Below are positions 46,725 to 58,400 of a stretch of 64,000 bases of DNA, one piece after another (the stretch's first letter is position 1; every line of letters starts with the position of its first letter). A model generated the notes under the pieces. That model saw only the letters and a list, made by a program, of their open reading frames with translations. It made no database searches and was not told where the DNA came from. The translations under genes and the position numbers were made by a program. Source of the stretch: Morella rubra. Its lineage: Eukaryota; Streptophyta; Magnoliopsida; Fagales; Myricaceae. The stretch is taken from assembly GCA_003952965.2 (NCBI GenBank), contig CM025851.1, positions 26,053,798 to 26,117,797 on the forward strand, given 5' to 3'.

Positions 46725-47965
46725 CACAAGCTTGGGTAAAAGTTTTATTTACTTATCCTCAATATTACTATTGATTCTATTTATGTATATTTCGTAGTTA
46801 ATTAATGTTTGTTTAACTGTTGTAGGAGCAACGTCAATACCAAGATGTTGCCAAATAACAATCAGTTTCACCAGCAATTCATAGATCATCTCATGCAAGT
46901 CGAAAACGTTGAATACAACATAAACGAATACTATTAATTTAATTTTAACTGTGTAAGCTCTTTCTATCTTTTTCTTATCATTACTGTTTGTTATTTTTTC
47001 TCACATATCACAAGTGAATGAGCAGGACAAGTATTGAATAGCGGTGCAATGTCATCGCTTAAATGATGGCACAAAAAAGTGGTATATTTCGTAGTTAATT
47101 AATGTTAACTGAGGAGCAACGTGATGTTCCAGTTTCATTCATAGATCATCTCATGCAAGTCGGAAAACGAGTGTTGGTAAGATACTAACATAAATGAATA
47201 CTGCCATTAATTTAATTTTAAGTGTGTACTAAGCTCTTTTAATCATTACTGTTTGTTAATTTTCAATATTGCATAGCAGACAATATTGCACAGATGGTGC
47301 TGATGAAATGGAGAGGATTAAATTTATAGTTATTTGTAGTTAAATGTTATGACTTGTTAGTTTTTAGACTATTGAGAAAATGCCCTTCACTTATTTTTGT
47401 TTGATGCAAAACTTGTAAGACATGCTTATAATGAAATATATTTTGTTTTATTACACTTTTCTTTGTTTGCATTAATCAATTAAAATCTATAACAAAATTT
47501 GTATTGCAGGAAAAAAAAAAAAAAAAACGAAATTCGAATATAAAAAAAAAAAAAAAACAGCACACCTATAGCGGCGGTCACTGACCGCCGTTATATGTAA
47601 ACCAATGGAAAGGGTTATAGCAGCGGTCACATGACCGCGGCTATAGTGTGACCGCCGCTATAACACTATAGCGTGTCATGTGACCGCTGTTATAACCTGT
47701 AGCGACGGTCAACCGACCGCGCTATAGAGCTTTTGCGGAAAAAACCGCAACCGTGGTTGGGCCTATAGCGGCGGTCAGGCCGCCCTATATGACCGCCGCT
47801 ATAGAGCGGCGGTCTTCGCCACAGTCTCTATAATGCGGCTATAGGGCTATACCGACGGTGATATAGCTCTAGACTGCCACTAAAAAACCGCGCTTCACCT
47901 ATTGGCATATCCATCATATAGTATTGGAGGGTTTTGCCGGAGTTTTATAGTTTTTTTTGTATGTG

Positions 47966-49034
47966 AAATTTGAAATGAGTTTTTGTATGTTTTACACTGT
48001 TTTATACCCTATTCTGGTTTATTTGCTAGATGATTTAAGTGGAAAAGAGAGTCTTTTGCAGACCAAGGTTTATTTGCTGGATGGTTTATTGTTTTCTTAT
48101 GAATACTGAATGATTTTATGCTCTAGTTTCCAATCTTGGATGATTTGATTGTTGATCTAAGTAAAGAGGGACTGTTTCTGGCAGAATATGGTTTGGCAAT
48201 TGGTTGAACTTGCCAAATTTGTTGCAAGTGATTCTATTAATTTTTGCTTTAGATTCCGATTGCTTCACGGTTATGTAAATGTATATGGGACTAGAATTTT
48301 CAGTTTCCGTTTTTAGAAATTTCGGTCCATTCTGGAATGAAAATTTCAATTTCGATGAATACCAAAATTGGAATGGCTCATTTCGGTTCCATCTGTTCCT
48401 GTACTCACCCTTAACTGCATTGACAAAATAACCCACATGTCAAAAGGGGTCTTGACCGTATTTACTTTAATTCCTATAATGCCCATAAATATTAAAATTT
48501 TGAACAAGTGACACTGACTCCTGCAGGCGTAATTACGTTGAGGTTAGAATTAATGTTTTCGTTAGGTATGTGATTGAGAATTCCAACGAATTTGACATCC
48601 AAATTAGATGGAGTGTGAAAATTGATCACAACGAAGTCTTCAAGAGTGAAATATATAAAAAATTGAATAAATAAAAAGTGTAAAGTGTAGTCATCTCAAA
48701 CGAAAGGATATAAAGTATATTTAATTTCCCATTCTTTTTAAGTGTGGAAGAAATTAAAGATCTAATTTTGTTGTCCCTGTATCAACTTGCAACCTGTATT
48801 TTGCCCACATGGTCAAATCGTAATCAATTGCCTTAAATTTTATTATCTCCGACTCAAGAAGAGGTAGCCCAAAGTGTACGCCACAGTGACATGTTTTTGA
48901 GTATTACGCTCAGCGGCAATGTAATAGCAGTCTGTTTTGTTGATCAAGGGTAGATCGGCAGCTTTTGCTCTTGACCTTGACATTCATTGGGATCTTGTGC
49001 AAGGCAACTGACGGGCTAATCTTGGTGTTGATAT
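47966..49034. other. Intergenic stretch, no gene seen
   Basis: Noncoding DNA after the CACTA element. The minus-strand frame 48116-48436 is composition-driven and has no domain. Confidence 0.45.
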
Positions 49035-49385
49035 CGAATAGGTTTAATTATCGACACAGTTAGTGTAATATTAATTTTTAACAAATCACTTTTTAAGATA
49101 AAATTTTAAATGAGACGGTACTGTTATCTATTTTTTAAACATACAGGTCATTTCTTCCATTAAAAATTAGCTCGCTAACAGAGATATGGTCTAGGATAGA
49201 TTATTCGATCCTGAAAATGAATATTTTGATTCCTAACCCATGTCGATTTTCTATGAATTGACTAATTTTTTAGAGATAAAAGATTTTTATATAATGAAAA
49301 ATGGACCACATGAACTGTTTTGTTTAAAGTTGTATTCAAAAACTATTAAAAGTCAATACCATAGAGATTGTAACGTTAATTAAGC
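49035..49385. mobile_element. Foldback MITE, 'ttttaacaaatca' family, copy 2
   Basis: Left arm 'gttagtgtaatattaatttttaacaaatca' with 'aaattttaaatgagacggt'. Right arm is the near inverse, 'gaactgttttgtttaaagtt' and 'aatacc.tagagattgtaac'. The middle holds 'gatagattattcgatcctg', as in the copy at 33345-33655. Confidence 0.7.
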
Positions 49386-50280
49386 AAATCCAATATATAG
49401 ACTTAACAAAAAAAATTGCAATATTAAAATTTAAATCTTCAGTGTTTGTCATTATTCTTTTAATCCTGCATTCTTTCAATTAAACCAGTTCCATCGGAAA
49501 CTGAATACATAAAGTTGGATATAATAAATTAGTATTTCAAAAAATTTCATTTAGAAGCTAATCAGCTATATTAATCAATAACGGAAAATGTAACTTTCAT
49601 TTAGAAAATAGTCATTTGGAGAGTTATTGCTTTTCTGAAAACACTCTCAACAAAAGTAGGTTTCAGACCATAAGTCAAGAAGAACGTGTAGGCAACAATT
49701 TCGTTCTCTATTTACCCAAAAAAATAAAATAAAAAATTTAGTTCTCTAACGTCGGACGTTATCAAAATAGTATTATATTTCCACGCCCTGTCCATTTACA
49801 ACTTGTGGATGATGAACCTAATTTTCACATGCGATTGCGAAACAACCCAAGCTATTCGAGCTCCACTTATTTTTATACAAGTGCAATCGAGTTAAGTAAA
49901 TTTATAGAATAAAAATAAAATTTAGACTCATTTACTAATTAAATGAGTTCAGTAAACTTGCTATGTATGAATATTGCAAACTCGGACGTAATTGTTCTTA
50001 TCATCTTTATAATTCTACTTAGAACAATATAATGGGTACATCTTAGTTTGTTAAGAAGATAGAGAACAAATACACTAGATGATGCGATAAATGCGCATTA
50101 AATAATTTTGCATACGTGTCTTTATATTCATATAGCATAATAAATTTCAATAATAATAATAATAATTCTTGTTCTAGAATCTAGATAGAGAAATAATAAA
50201 AAAAAAATTATCAAGAACTTGTTTCAGAAAGAACAAATTTCGAACTTGGACATGATTTAGGATGAGACAGCGGTCTAACA
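49386..50280. other. AT-rich intergenic stretch, no gene seen
   Basis: Low-complexity AT-rich DNA. No domain, RNA gene or repeat boundary is seen. Confidence 0.5.
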
Positions 50281-50660
50281 AGTAGCCCATAATCTTGTTG
50301 GCCCTTTTGGGCCTCCGCTCGTCTGTGGTGGCTCTGATCTGATTCCGGTTTCTGCTGTTGTTTTTGCTTGTGCTCAGCTTTTGTGTTTATTTTGTTGTTT
50401 TGTTTGTGTTGGCTTCTTTTTGGCCATTGTTTTCCGGCTTCTCAGCGTGCTTCTCTCCGATTTCTTGTAGATCTTTTCCAGTTCTTCAATAAGACTTGCT
50501 GTGCTCTAAGTTGTGGTGCTGTATCTACTGACTTATTTAGATTCTCGTAGTTTTGTTTATCGTATCCGGCTACCGCTACTACTTTCTAGCATAGCACAGA
50601 GCAATGGTTTCTTCCATCATTTTTATGAAAAGTCACTTAAAAAAAAAAAAAAAAAAAAAA
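50281..50660 (+). mobile_element. Possible retroposon 3' end with poly(A)
   Basis: A T/G/C-rich block beginning 'tgttggcccttttgggcc' and ending in a run of 21 or more A at about 50638-50660. The composition contrasts with the AT-rich flanks. It resembles the 3' UTR of a LINE or another poly(A) retroposon, but no coding domain identifies it. Confidence 0.35.
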
Positions 50661-51071
50661 TTCTTCTATCTACTTGGGCAGGCACTTCCATCCATTTATG
50701 TCTTTCTCCCTCTCGAACCCCCTGACCCTCCACGAAACACAGCACCGCCGCTGTCTTCGTCTTGGTTTGCGAGAAGGATACTGTTCTGGTACGCGGAATT
50801 GTTAATTTGTTAGATCATTACAAGGACAATCATGCATATGTCTTGGACAGTGTGAAATGCTCTAAAACTGTTTTGTAAAACTTCCAATGTAATCTGTAGT
50901 TTAATCCGCCTCTTAATCTACCTCGGGCAACATAAGATTGTTTTCACCAGGTATAATACAGAGTACTAAACAACCCAAATAAGATTTCAATTATTTAACA
51001 AAGTAACGAAAGCGATACAACAGGTGTTTTTGGTCGACGCAGAGAAGAGGTAGAAACTCGGGAGCTTAGAT
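50661..51071. other. Short intergenic stretch downstream of the RALF34-like gene
   Basis: Contains the likely 3' UTR of the minus-strand RALF34-like gene next to 51072. No other gene is seen. Confidence 0.45.
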
Positions 51072-51431
51072 CTATCTCCTACAATGGGTGATTGTAGAGC
51101 AGCCTCTGGTGTAAGGTCGAACAGGTCCTCTGGCTCCAAAGCAATTATGGGTGTAGTAGGACCGGCCAGAGCGAGGTGGGCAAGGAACCCTATTTGCAGA
51201 GAGAGCTCCGTACGAGATGTAATAATGCATTGCTTCCCCCCACAGAAATCTTCGGTCAAGTACTGAACCATCTTGGCCTTCTTCCCTGCTGAACTCACTC
51301 TGGAAGGACAGGGTCCATGGCCATTCAAGGGCGTCAGTACTCCTAAGCCGAAAGGTAGTGTGGTCAACCTGAGCTTCAATGCTGACAATCATGAAGAGGA
51401 CGAGAAGCACCTTCAGAAATGGGAACGCCAT
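51072..51431 (-). CDS. RALF34: RALF34-like rapid alkalinization factor preproprotein
   Basis: Secreted cysteine-rich peptide hormone precursor; RALFs are sensed by CrRLK1L receptor kinases (RALF34 with THESEUS1 in Arabidopsis) and control wall sensing and growth. The 119-residue protein has a signal peptide (1-20), an 'EWPW' element in the propeptide (36-39), the dibasic subtilase processing site 'RRFL' (60-63), the receptor-binding 'YISY' (71-74) and four Cys in canonical spacing (84, 97, 111, 117). The mature part, with 'GALSANRVPCPPRSGRSY' and 'THNCFGARGPV', is closest to RALF34. Single exon, as usual. I chose the ATG at 51431 because it starts the signal peptide; an upstream in-frame ATG at 51476 would add 15 non-signal residues. 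Intact. Confidence 0.93.
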   Translation of the reverse strand: MAFPFLKVLLVLFMIVSIEAQVDHTTFRLRSTDALEWPWTLSFQSEFSREEGQDGSVLDRRFLWGEAMHYYISYGALSANRVPCPPRSGRSYYTHNCFGARGPVRPYTRGCSTITHCRR

Positions 51432-52262
51432 TGATGATACACCTTTGGAGTCTTGATCCGCCAAGAACAAAGACATCTATAGGATTTCAAGGAGAGAGAA
51501 TGTGTTCGAGAGAAAGGGCAACAATGAATAGCATTTTGGGGAGGCTGGATTGGGGACAAGAACTCAGGCAGTCACGTGCAAATTGGCGGTATCTGCCGCC
51601 TATATTACTGCTAGCCTGTGGGGACATCACCATCCATGCCTGTTTCCGTGCTTTGGTTACTGCTTCTGCACACCGAGTTTGGTTTAAATCATTGCTCAGT
51701 TCACAGGTACAGTAAGTTTTTTCTGCCAATCCTGATAAATATAGACCTATTTAAATTTGCATAAAAGAAAAAAGAAAAAAGGAAGTTACAACGAGCTAAT
51801 AACACTCATGTACCGTGGTGGATTTAAAGATCATTCATTTGGTTCATACATTTCCTGCGAATAGGCATACCAACCCTATTGTGGCACAACGTGGATGTCA
51901 TAATCTCACACAGCTGTTTGTACTGCTGCGAACAATGCAAATTTTGGCTTGGTCTACGAATTGACCGCTTCCGAGTATCCAAAATCATGCACATGGGTGC
52001 GTCGGGCAATGCCACAGAATAATAAAAAGGCATCCAATTGGAGGAATAATCAAGCATCACTAACTTGAGGGGTTTTGTTTTGTTTTCTAACCTGTTCAGG
52101 AGAGAGATTTATCTGGAGGAGCTACGGCCTCGTGCGCTCAAGCCACAAGTCATCTTTAAGGACCAGCCGGTCCAGCCCTTCGTCACCGAACAATCATTGA
52201 AAACCACGGACATGTGAGCTATGGTTATGGCGAATTTCGTCGCTAATTTAGCCGCTAAGCAG
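51432..52262. other. Upstream region of the RALF34-like gene
   Basis: Promoter and leader of the minus-strand gene are expected here. At 52099-52219, after an acceptor-like 'tttctaacctgttcag', the plus strand is open ('REIYLEELRPRALKPQ', ending 'LKTTDM' and TGA). I could not assign it to a family, so it is not called as a gene. Confidence 0.4.
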
Positions 52263-53269
52263 TAGTGGCGAATCCAAGATTAAAATTTAAGAATGGCAAA
52301 CTTTAAAGGCGAAATGATAAAAAAAAAAAATTATTCTTAATGCAAAAAATTGTCTTAGAATTACAATGTCGAAAATTAAGAACTAAAAATATTAAAAATA
52401 TTAGAATACATGTACCGTACTATGTACTGTGACTGAGAGATGATAATTATATAATGCTATGATCATGCAAACATTTTTGTTTCTCAACATGAGTTTCGAT
52501 TGGTAGAGGGCAAGAATGATCAAAGGACTTAGATCATAAGACATCTCCTTTCTAGTATGAGATTATAGATAGAAGGTAAGATCCTTGATTTAAACTAAAA
52601 AACAACCTATGCTTTTGTAAATTACTAAATTACCAACATAAGAAAATAACTCGCCTAGAAAAAAAGAAAATAATTCTTTTTTACCCCTATCTGGGCCTTT
52701 TCTTAATTGTTGATCAGATAGGAGTGGGCCCATACCAAATTTCTCAAACGAACAAAGGGAAATTCTGCCCAAAAAAAAGGGGCTTTAGCATGAAAGGGAC
52801 CCACTTATTTTAGGGCCAAATTGAAATTGTCAAGTCAGTTTATGACATGGGCCCTACGTTACCAAAAGAAGGTAGTCCTTCCCAGACACAATCAAAACTC
52901 CAAACGGCCGAATTCGAAAAGAAACCTGCCCAAAAAGACATAAAACCGTATAAAGATGAAGGACAATGCCATCAATTTGCACCTCCTATCCTCTCCGTTC
53001 CTCGTCGAGCCCACTGCTCCATTAAAACCAGACTCAGCTGAAAAATCTAAAAAGAAAGGGGAAAAGGGGAAACAAAATAAAACCGAGGGGCGGGAGAGAG
53101 AGTTCTCAAGTGGGAAACTTTTAGACATAGTGAGCAATCATCTTCTTTTCTCTTTGATGAGTGTCGAGCTCTGGCTAACTTACGGAAAAAAAAATACATG
53201 TAAAAATTTTTTTGGGCGAAACAATGGGTGGTGACCACCTTGGTTCGCTACCCCTTGCATCCGCCACTA
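52263..53269 (-). mobile_element. hAT element remnant, tagtggcgga family, copy 3
   Basis: Ends 'tagtggcg' and 'cgccacta'. The 8 bp outside are 'ctaagcag' (52255-52262) and 'ctaagcgg' (53270-53277), a 7/8 target duplication. The left 200 bp ('cgaaattaagaactaaa'-like text and 'actgtgactgagagatgata') match the reversed 3' part of the copy at 19047-20010. No usable coding is left. It carries foreign-looking middle sequence (52700-53130) with open frames but no domain. Confidence 0.85.
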
Positions 53270-53277
53270 CTAAGCGG

Positions 53278-55250
53278 TGGGCATTGGAAGGCTGGCTGGC
53301 CAGGATTTAAAGCCAAAAATGTCTTTGCCTTAGTCAAAATGGGGTTCAACTTTTCCGGTCCACGCTTCACCTTAAAGCCCCAAAAGTAGAGGCCGCCCAA
53401 AAGTTATCTAAGTTAATATTCAAGCACGGGAACCCCCTTGGGAGCCAATAAGGAAATAACATGATTGGATAAATGTACTCTCACTCTAAAACTAATTTAT
53501 ATGGAATGGGTTGAGTTCAAACCATATATCTGAGTAAGTCCTTGACTTAAATTATATTGAGATTGTCTAACAATTTTGAATATCTGAGATTTATTGTTGA
53601 GCTCTCAACCCTATAAATACATTTTACAATTACGTCATATCTGTCAGAACTCAATACGTAAAGAGTTAAGTACTTATTTGATCATTGAGTTTTGATCACT
53701 TTTATTAAATTGATCATAGAGATCTTAGGTTTGTGATTTTTTTTTCAATCAAATAAGTCATTTTCTTAAATTTCTATTTTACAAAGTTAACCATTCACGT
53801 GTCTCCAATAGTTGACACGTGTCACTCAAAACTAAATTAAATTAATTATTTCAATTAAAAATTTTAATTTACATAAAATCACATCAAATGATCAAAACTA
53901 GAACAATTTTTTTTTCAAAAACACAAAACAATATACAAATTAGAAAAAGCAACTAAAAAAATTTTAAGTGATGTAATTTTAATTTTCGGTAATACACGTC
54001 AACTTATGATTGAAATTGAAATATCAACCGTTACTCGGATAAAAGTTTAACTAAACAATTTTTTTTTTTAACAAAAAATTATAAACAAAGAATCTCTTCT
54101 ATGAATTTAAAATCTCAAGAAAGATTTATTAGGAGGAGTTAAAACACAAATACTAATCCCAAAAACATACCCTATTAAATACATTCTACAATTAGGTCAT
54201 ACATGTCGGAACTCAATACATAAAGAGTTAAGTACTTATTTGATTTCTAGATTTTGATCACTTTTAACAAAATTATAATTGAGTTTTTAAATTGATCATA
54301 GTGGTCCTGGATTTGTATTTTTGTCAAACAAATCATTCTTTTAAAAATTTCTATTCACAAAGTTCACAGTTCACGTGTCATCTCCAATTATAAGGTGACA
54401 AATGTCACTTAAAACTAAATAAAATAGTTATTTCAATTAAAAATTTCAATTCACATAAAATCACACAGCTGTATACAAAATAAAACACAAAAAATTTAAT
54501 TATTTTTTAAAACACAAAACACATAAAAATTAGAAAAAGCAACTAAAAAAATTCAAGTGATGTAATTTAAATTTCGGTAATAAGCTTCAACTTGTGATTG
54601 AAAATTTGAAATTGAAGTGTGAACAATTACCTGCCTGAATAAAAGTTGGTTAAAATAATATCCTTCCTTGTAGTTGGATGTTTTCTCATAAATGTCCCTA
54701 AGATAAGTCTTTTTGTCCTGTCATTCTTATAGTATAACTTGTTTCCTAGTTATGTTTCTTCGTCGACCTTCTATCTATAAGCTGATGGAATTTACTAACG
54801 TGGATCATCGAAGCTACTGAGATATTCATGAATTATATATTAAGATGAAAAACTACTAAGAGAAAGTTGTACTTGGTCTATTTTAAGGAGTAAATGTGGA
54901 TAGCAGGTGAAGATGATTTTTGTTTTTAATTGATTTGACAATGAATTTTTTAGTCATTTCAATAATTTGTGAATGACGTGACGCTATTTTATTGGTACTG
55001 ACAAGGTCAACGTTAGCAAATTCTATTAGTTTATGGACGGAAAATCGACGGAAGGGCATAAGTGAGAAACGGATTATACGACAAAAATGAAGAGACGAAA
55101 AAAACTTACTCTAAAGACATTTCTGAAAAAATATCCACCCACAGAAAAAGGGTAATATTTTAGCCATAAAAGTTTAACTAAACGATTTTTTTTTAATAAA
55201 AATTATAAACAAAGAATCTCTTCTATTAATTTAAAACCTCAAGAAAGATT
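53278..55250. repeat. Intergenic region with internal direct repeats
   Basis: 53610-54070 and 54170-54660 are diverged direct repeats ('aactcaatacgtaaagagttaagtacttatttgat' split in two words, 'gtgatgtaatttt', 'ttcggtaata'). A third pair, 54040-54125 and 55165-55250, shares 'aaaagtttaactaaac' and 'aaagaatctcttct'. All AT-rich and noncoding. No transposase or terminal repeats are identified. Confidence 0.7.
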
Positions 55251-55480
55251 TTACTTACGAAAATTCAACAAAATTTTGACCCTCCGACACAAAAAATTTT
55301 CTAGGCTCACAGATAATTTACTTGAAATGCAGAGCTAATCAGAAATTCAAAAGATATGAGTAGCGATTTGAAAATAGGACGTAACTTATCCCCTCGGGCC
55401 TCGGCAACCTCGCCAGTCCGTATCCCAGAGACCTCTGTTCATATTTTCTCTCTCTCTCTCTCCGTCAAAAGGCTCTAACC

Positions 55481-58400
55481 ATGGCGCTTCCTCAACATCA
55501 GTTCCTACAACGCTACCAACGTCAGCAGCAGCAGCAATCAAAACCCTTCAGGTAATTATGGTCCCAATTGAAGGTACGTCTTATAATTGCTTCCATTTTT
55601 CCTCGCCATGCACTCCCATTCCAATCTCTCTCCCTGTTTTCCTTTTGTCATTTCAGAAATTTGTACACACTCGACGATCAGATATCGCAGCCGGTCGACT
55701 GTTACAACCCCAGGAATCTTCAAGATCAGTCCCAGCATCCTCCTTATGTTCCTTCATGTATAAGCTCCCACCTTTAGCTTCTTCTGTAGAAAGGACACAA
55801 AAAGTGAAAGTAGAAGTGCAAAATTTCCAATCGTCACGCTCTGTTTGGCTGCTCATCAATTTTGGGGAAGCAAATGGAAACAGAACTTGTTGAATTAATT
55901 GAATTATTGTACCGTTTGGTTTCTCGAGAAAGAAAAAGAAAAAAACTAACCGAGCTAGGGTTTTGTTAATGAATAAATTGAACTGAAATTTTCATTTGTT
56001 TGGAAACATGTCGCAGAGAATGCTGAACTTCAAATTCGCTTTCCTTTTATTTCCCTCAAATTACACAGCAACCAAACAGAGTCTGAAATCTTCCAATCTT
56101 GCCTTGGTCCATTATATCTCAAATTAACCATAGAAATGCTATTTTTCTTTCTAGTACATGTTGTAGAGTTTGCTCTTGGAAATGTAGCTGCTACTGCAAA
56201 TGATGGCAGCGACGGTGGGGTCGATTTGCAGTGGAACTCTGGACTAGAACCAAAGAACAAAAGATTGAAGGAACAAGATTTCTTGGAGAACAATTCCCAG
56301 ATATCCTCTGTGGATTTCTTGCAACCGCGATCAGTCTCGACAGGTTTAGGTTTGTCCCTAGACACTACGCGCGTGGCTTCAACGGGAGACTCGGGCTTGC
56401 TATCGCTCATCAGCGATGACATGGATTGTGAGCTGCAGCTACAGGAAGCAGAGATGGACAGATTCCTCAAAATTCAGGTTTTTTTTTTCTCCTTGAAGAA
56501 ACTGCGTTGGTGTTTATTCTTATTTTGGTAAAATGGGATAGTAATTGGCATTCATGTATTAGTTTTCACTGTATGGGAGCAATGTATTGGTTTTGTTGTA
56601 CATGATCTTTCATACATCCAGAGGCTGAAAAGCCTTAGTATATAGATAACCATCATGCAGTACTGTTGTCAAGGTTCAAACTTAGACTTTGGATAATTGT
56701 TTGATCGTCGATGGTGTCGTCATTGCTGGTATTGTGGCTGCCGGTGTTGAGACTTTGAATATGGGTAACTGTTCGGCCACTAATGGTTGGATTCACTATA
56801 GATGTTGTTGCGCACCAATGAGTATGAGGATGGAAACAACTGAGTTTCCGTGCAAAGTCACCTTTGTTTTTTTTGAAAAAAAAGATATTACCAAATGGAG
56901 AAAAATTTGAGACAGTCAATACCACAAGACATATAACTTCAGCTATTCTTCCATCTTTCGATTTTGATGGAGACCTTGCTACGTTTGATAAGTTGCACGG
57001 TATTGGAGGAGGTAGAGTGAGTGGTGGATTATACAAATTTGGAGGAAGTGGAACTTGTTGAAGGTAGGATAGAAGCATCTAATAGTTATAGGATTAACAT
57101 GTTTTTGATTGGATATTTGGAGATTCAAACCTTGAATTTAGTGATCGAAGGTGTTTATATATATTTTATATTTTTATATATGCATACAATCCTCAACTTA
57201 GGACTAAGACTTCTGAATATTCAATTGAGATTGTGGAAAATTCTAGGCTTTGTTATCATTACAGTTCATGTGGTATTGACTTTTAACAAATCAGTTCCTA
57301 AGATAAAACTTTGAATGGGCCGGTCACTATGATCTATTTTTTCAGACATATAGGTCCTTCCATTCACCAAAAGTTAGCCGAGTCTTTGTAGTGACCTACC
57401 CATTTTTCATCCTCTGAAATTCTTTTGATGCATTTAAGATGCCCCATGTGAAACTTGAGCCTGGGCTGAAACCAAATGAGAAGTATAAATGTTTTTTTGA
57501 CAGGTACCATTTTTTAATTGTATACAATTTCATGTTCTGGCTAAATAATTACCAAGATTTCTGGTCCTGACATTGTAGCTGCATTCTGGTGGCCATGGCA
57601 TTACTGATTGCCACACTACTATCCAGATTCTAGATCTTAACAGCGACAGATTCATTATCTAAATGCTTGTTTGTAGGGCTGGTAAATGAACCGAGAACAG
57701 CTCGAGCTCGGCTCGTATAAGTTCGGTTTGTTTAATAAACGAGCTGAGTTTGAACACCATTTTTAGCTCGATTATTAAATAAGTCAAACTCGATTAAACT
57801 CGGCTTGACTCGGTTTAGGCTTGTGAACAAAGTTCGTATAAACTCGACTCGGCTCATTTGAGCTCATTTAATAGCTCGTATAAAAAAATATATATCCATA
57901 AATATATTTGTATACTTACAGTTATATATATATATATACCTATAATATTTTTACCTATAGATAGTGCACTTGTATATATTGTATATCTCTATTATTGTTG
58001 TGTATATGTTTAGGTATACACTATTATTTTATATTTAGTAATTAGTAACATTTATATATCTATAGAGCCTATTTACTTACGTGACATATCCTATGTATAT
58101 GCATGTGTTATGGTTTATATTAAATTTATATGATATTATCATGTTAAGTTACCTTATAAAATATATATTTATATGAGTCATTTTTGTATATATAAGCACA
58201 CAAATTTACTTATGTTATAAAGTGTTCTCATTAATTATGTGTTTGACGTATGCTCATGATTTGGTAGAAAAATTATTGGCTTGTATTTTTGAATGCTTGA
58301 TTGGTAGTAAGGTTTTTCTCATTATCATGCGATTATGATATTAATATTTCGCAGGCTGTATTTTTTTTGTGAAAGCCTGAATTTATAGAGTGAAAAATTA

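Larger units (their letters stand above)
42894..47960 (+). mobile_element. CACTA (En/Spm) element with GGCGGTC subterminal repeats
   Basis: The left end 'cattacaaaaaaaacagc' (one base from 'cactacaaaa') is followed by many copies of 'tatagcggcggtc' and its inverse up to about 43265. The same words recur in both orientations at 47565-47885, next to the right end, whose terminus is degenerate (perhaps 'ttttttttgtatgtg' at 47951-47965). The interior has a CT-rich leader-like tract (44110-44340) after a 44-bp palindrome, then two coding remnants of a CACTA transposase-associated protein (46047-46322 and 46404-46724). No intact catalytic domain: non-autonomous, about 5 kb. Confidence 0.85.

Noticed and set aside
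56653-57078. 141-codon minus-strand frame in intron 3 of the BOI-like gene
   Set aside because: No known domain and composition-driven; lies wholly within the intron.
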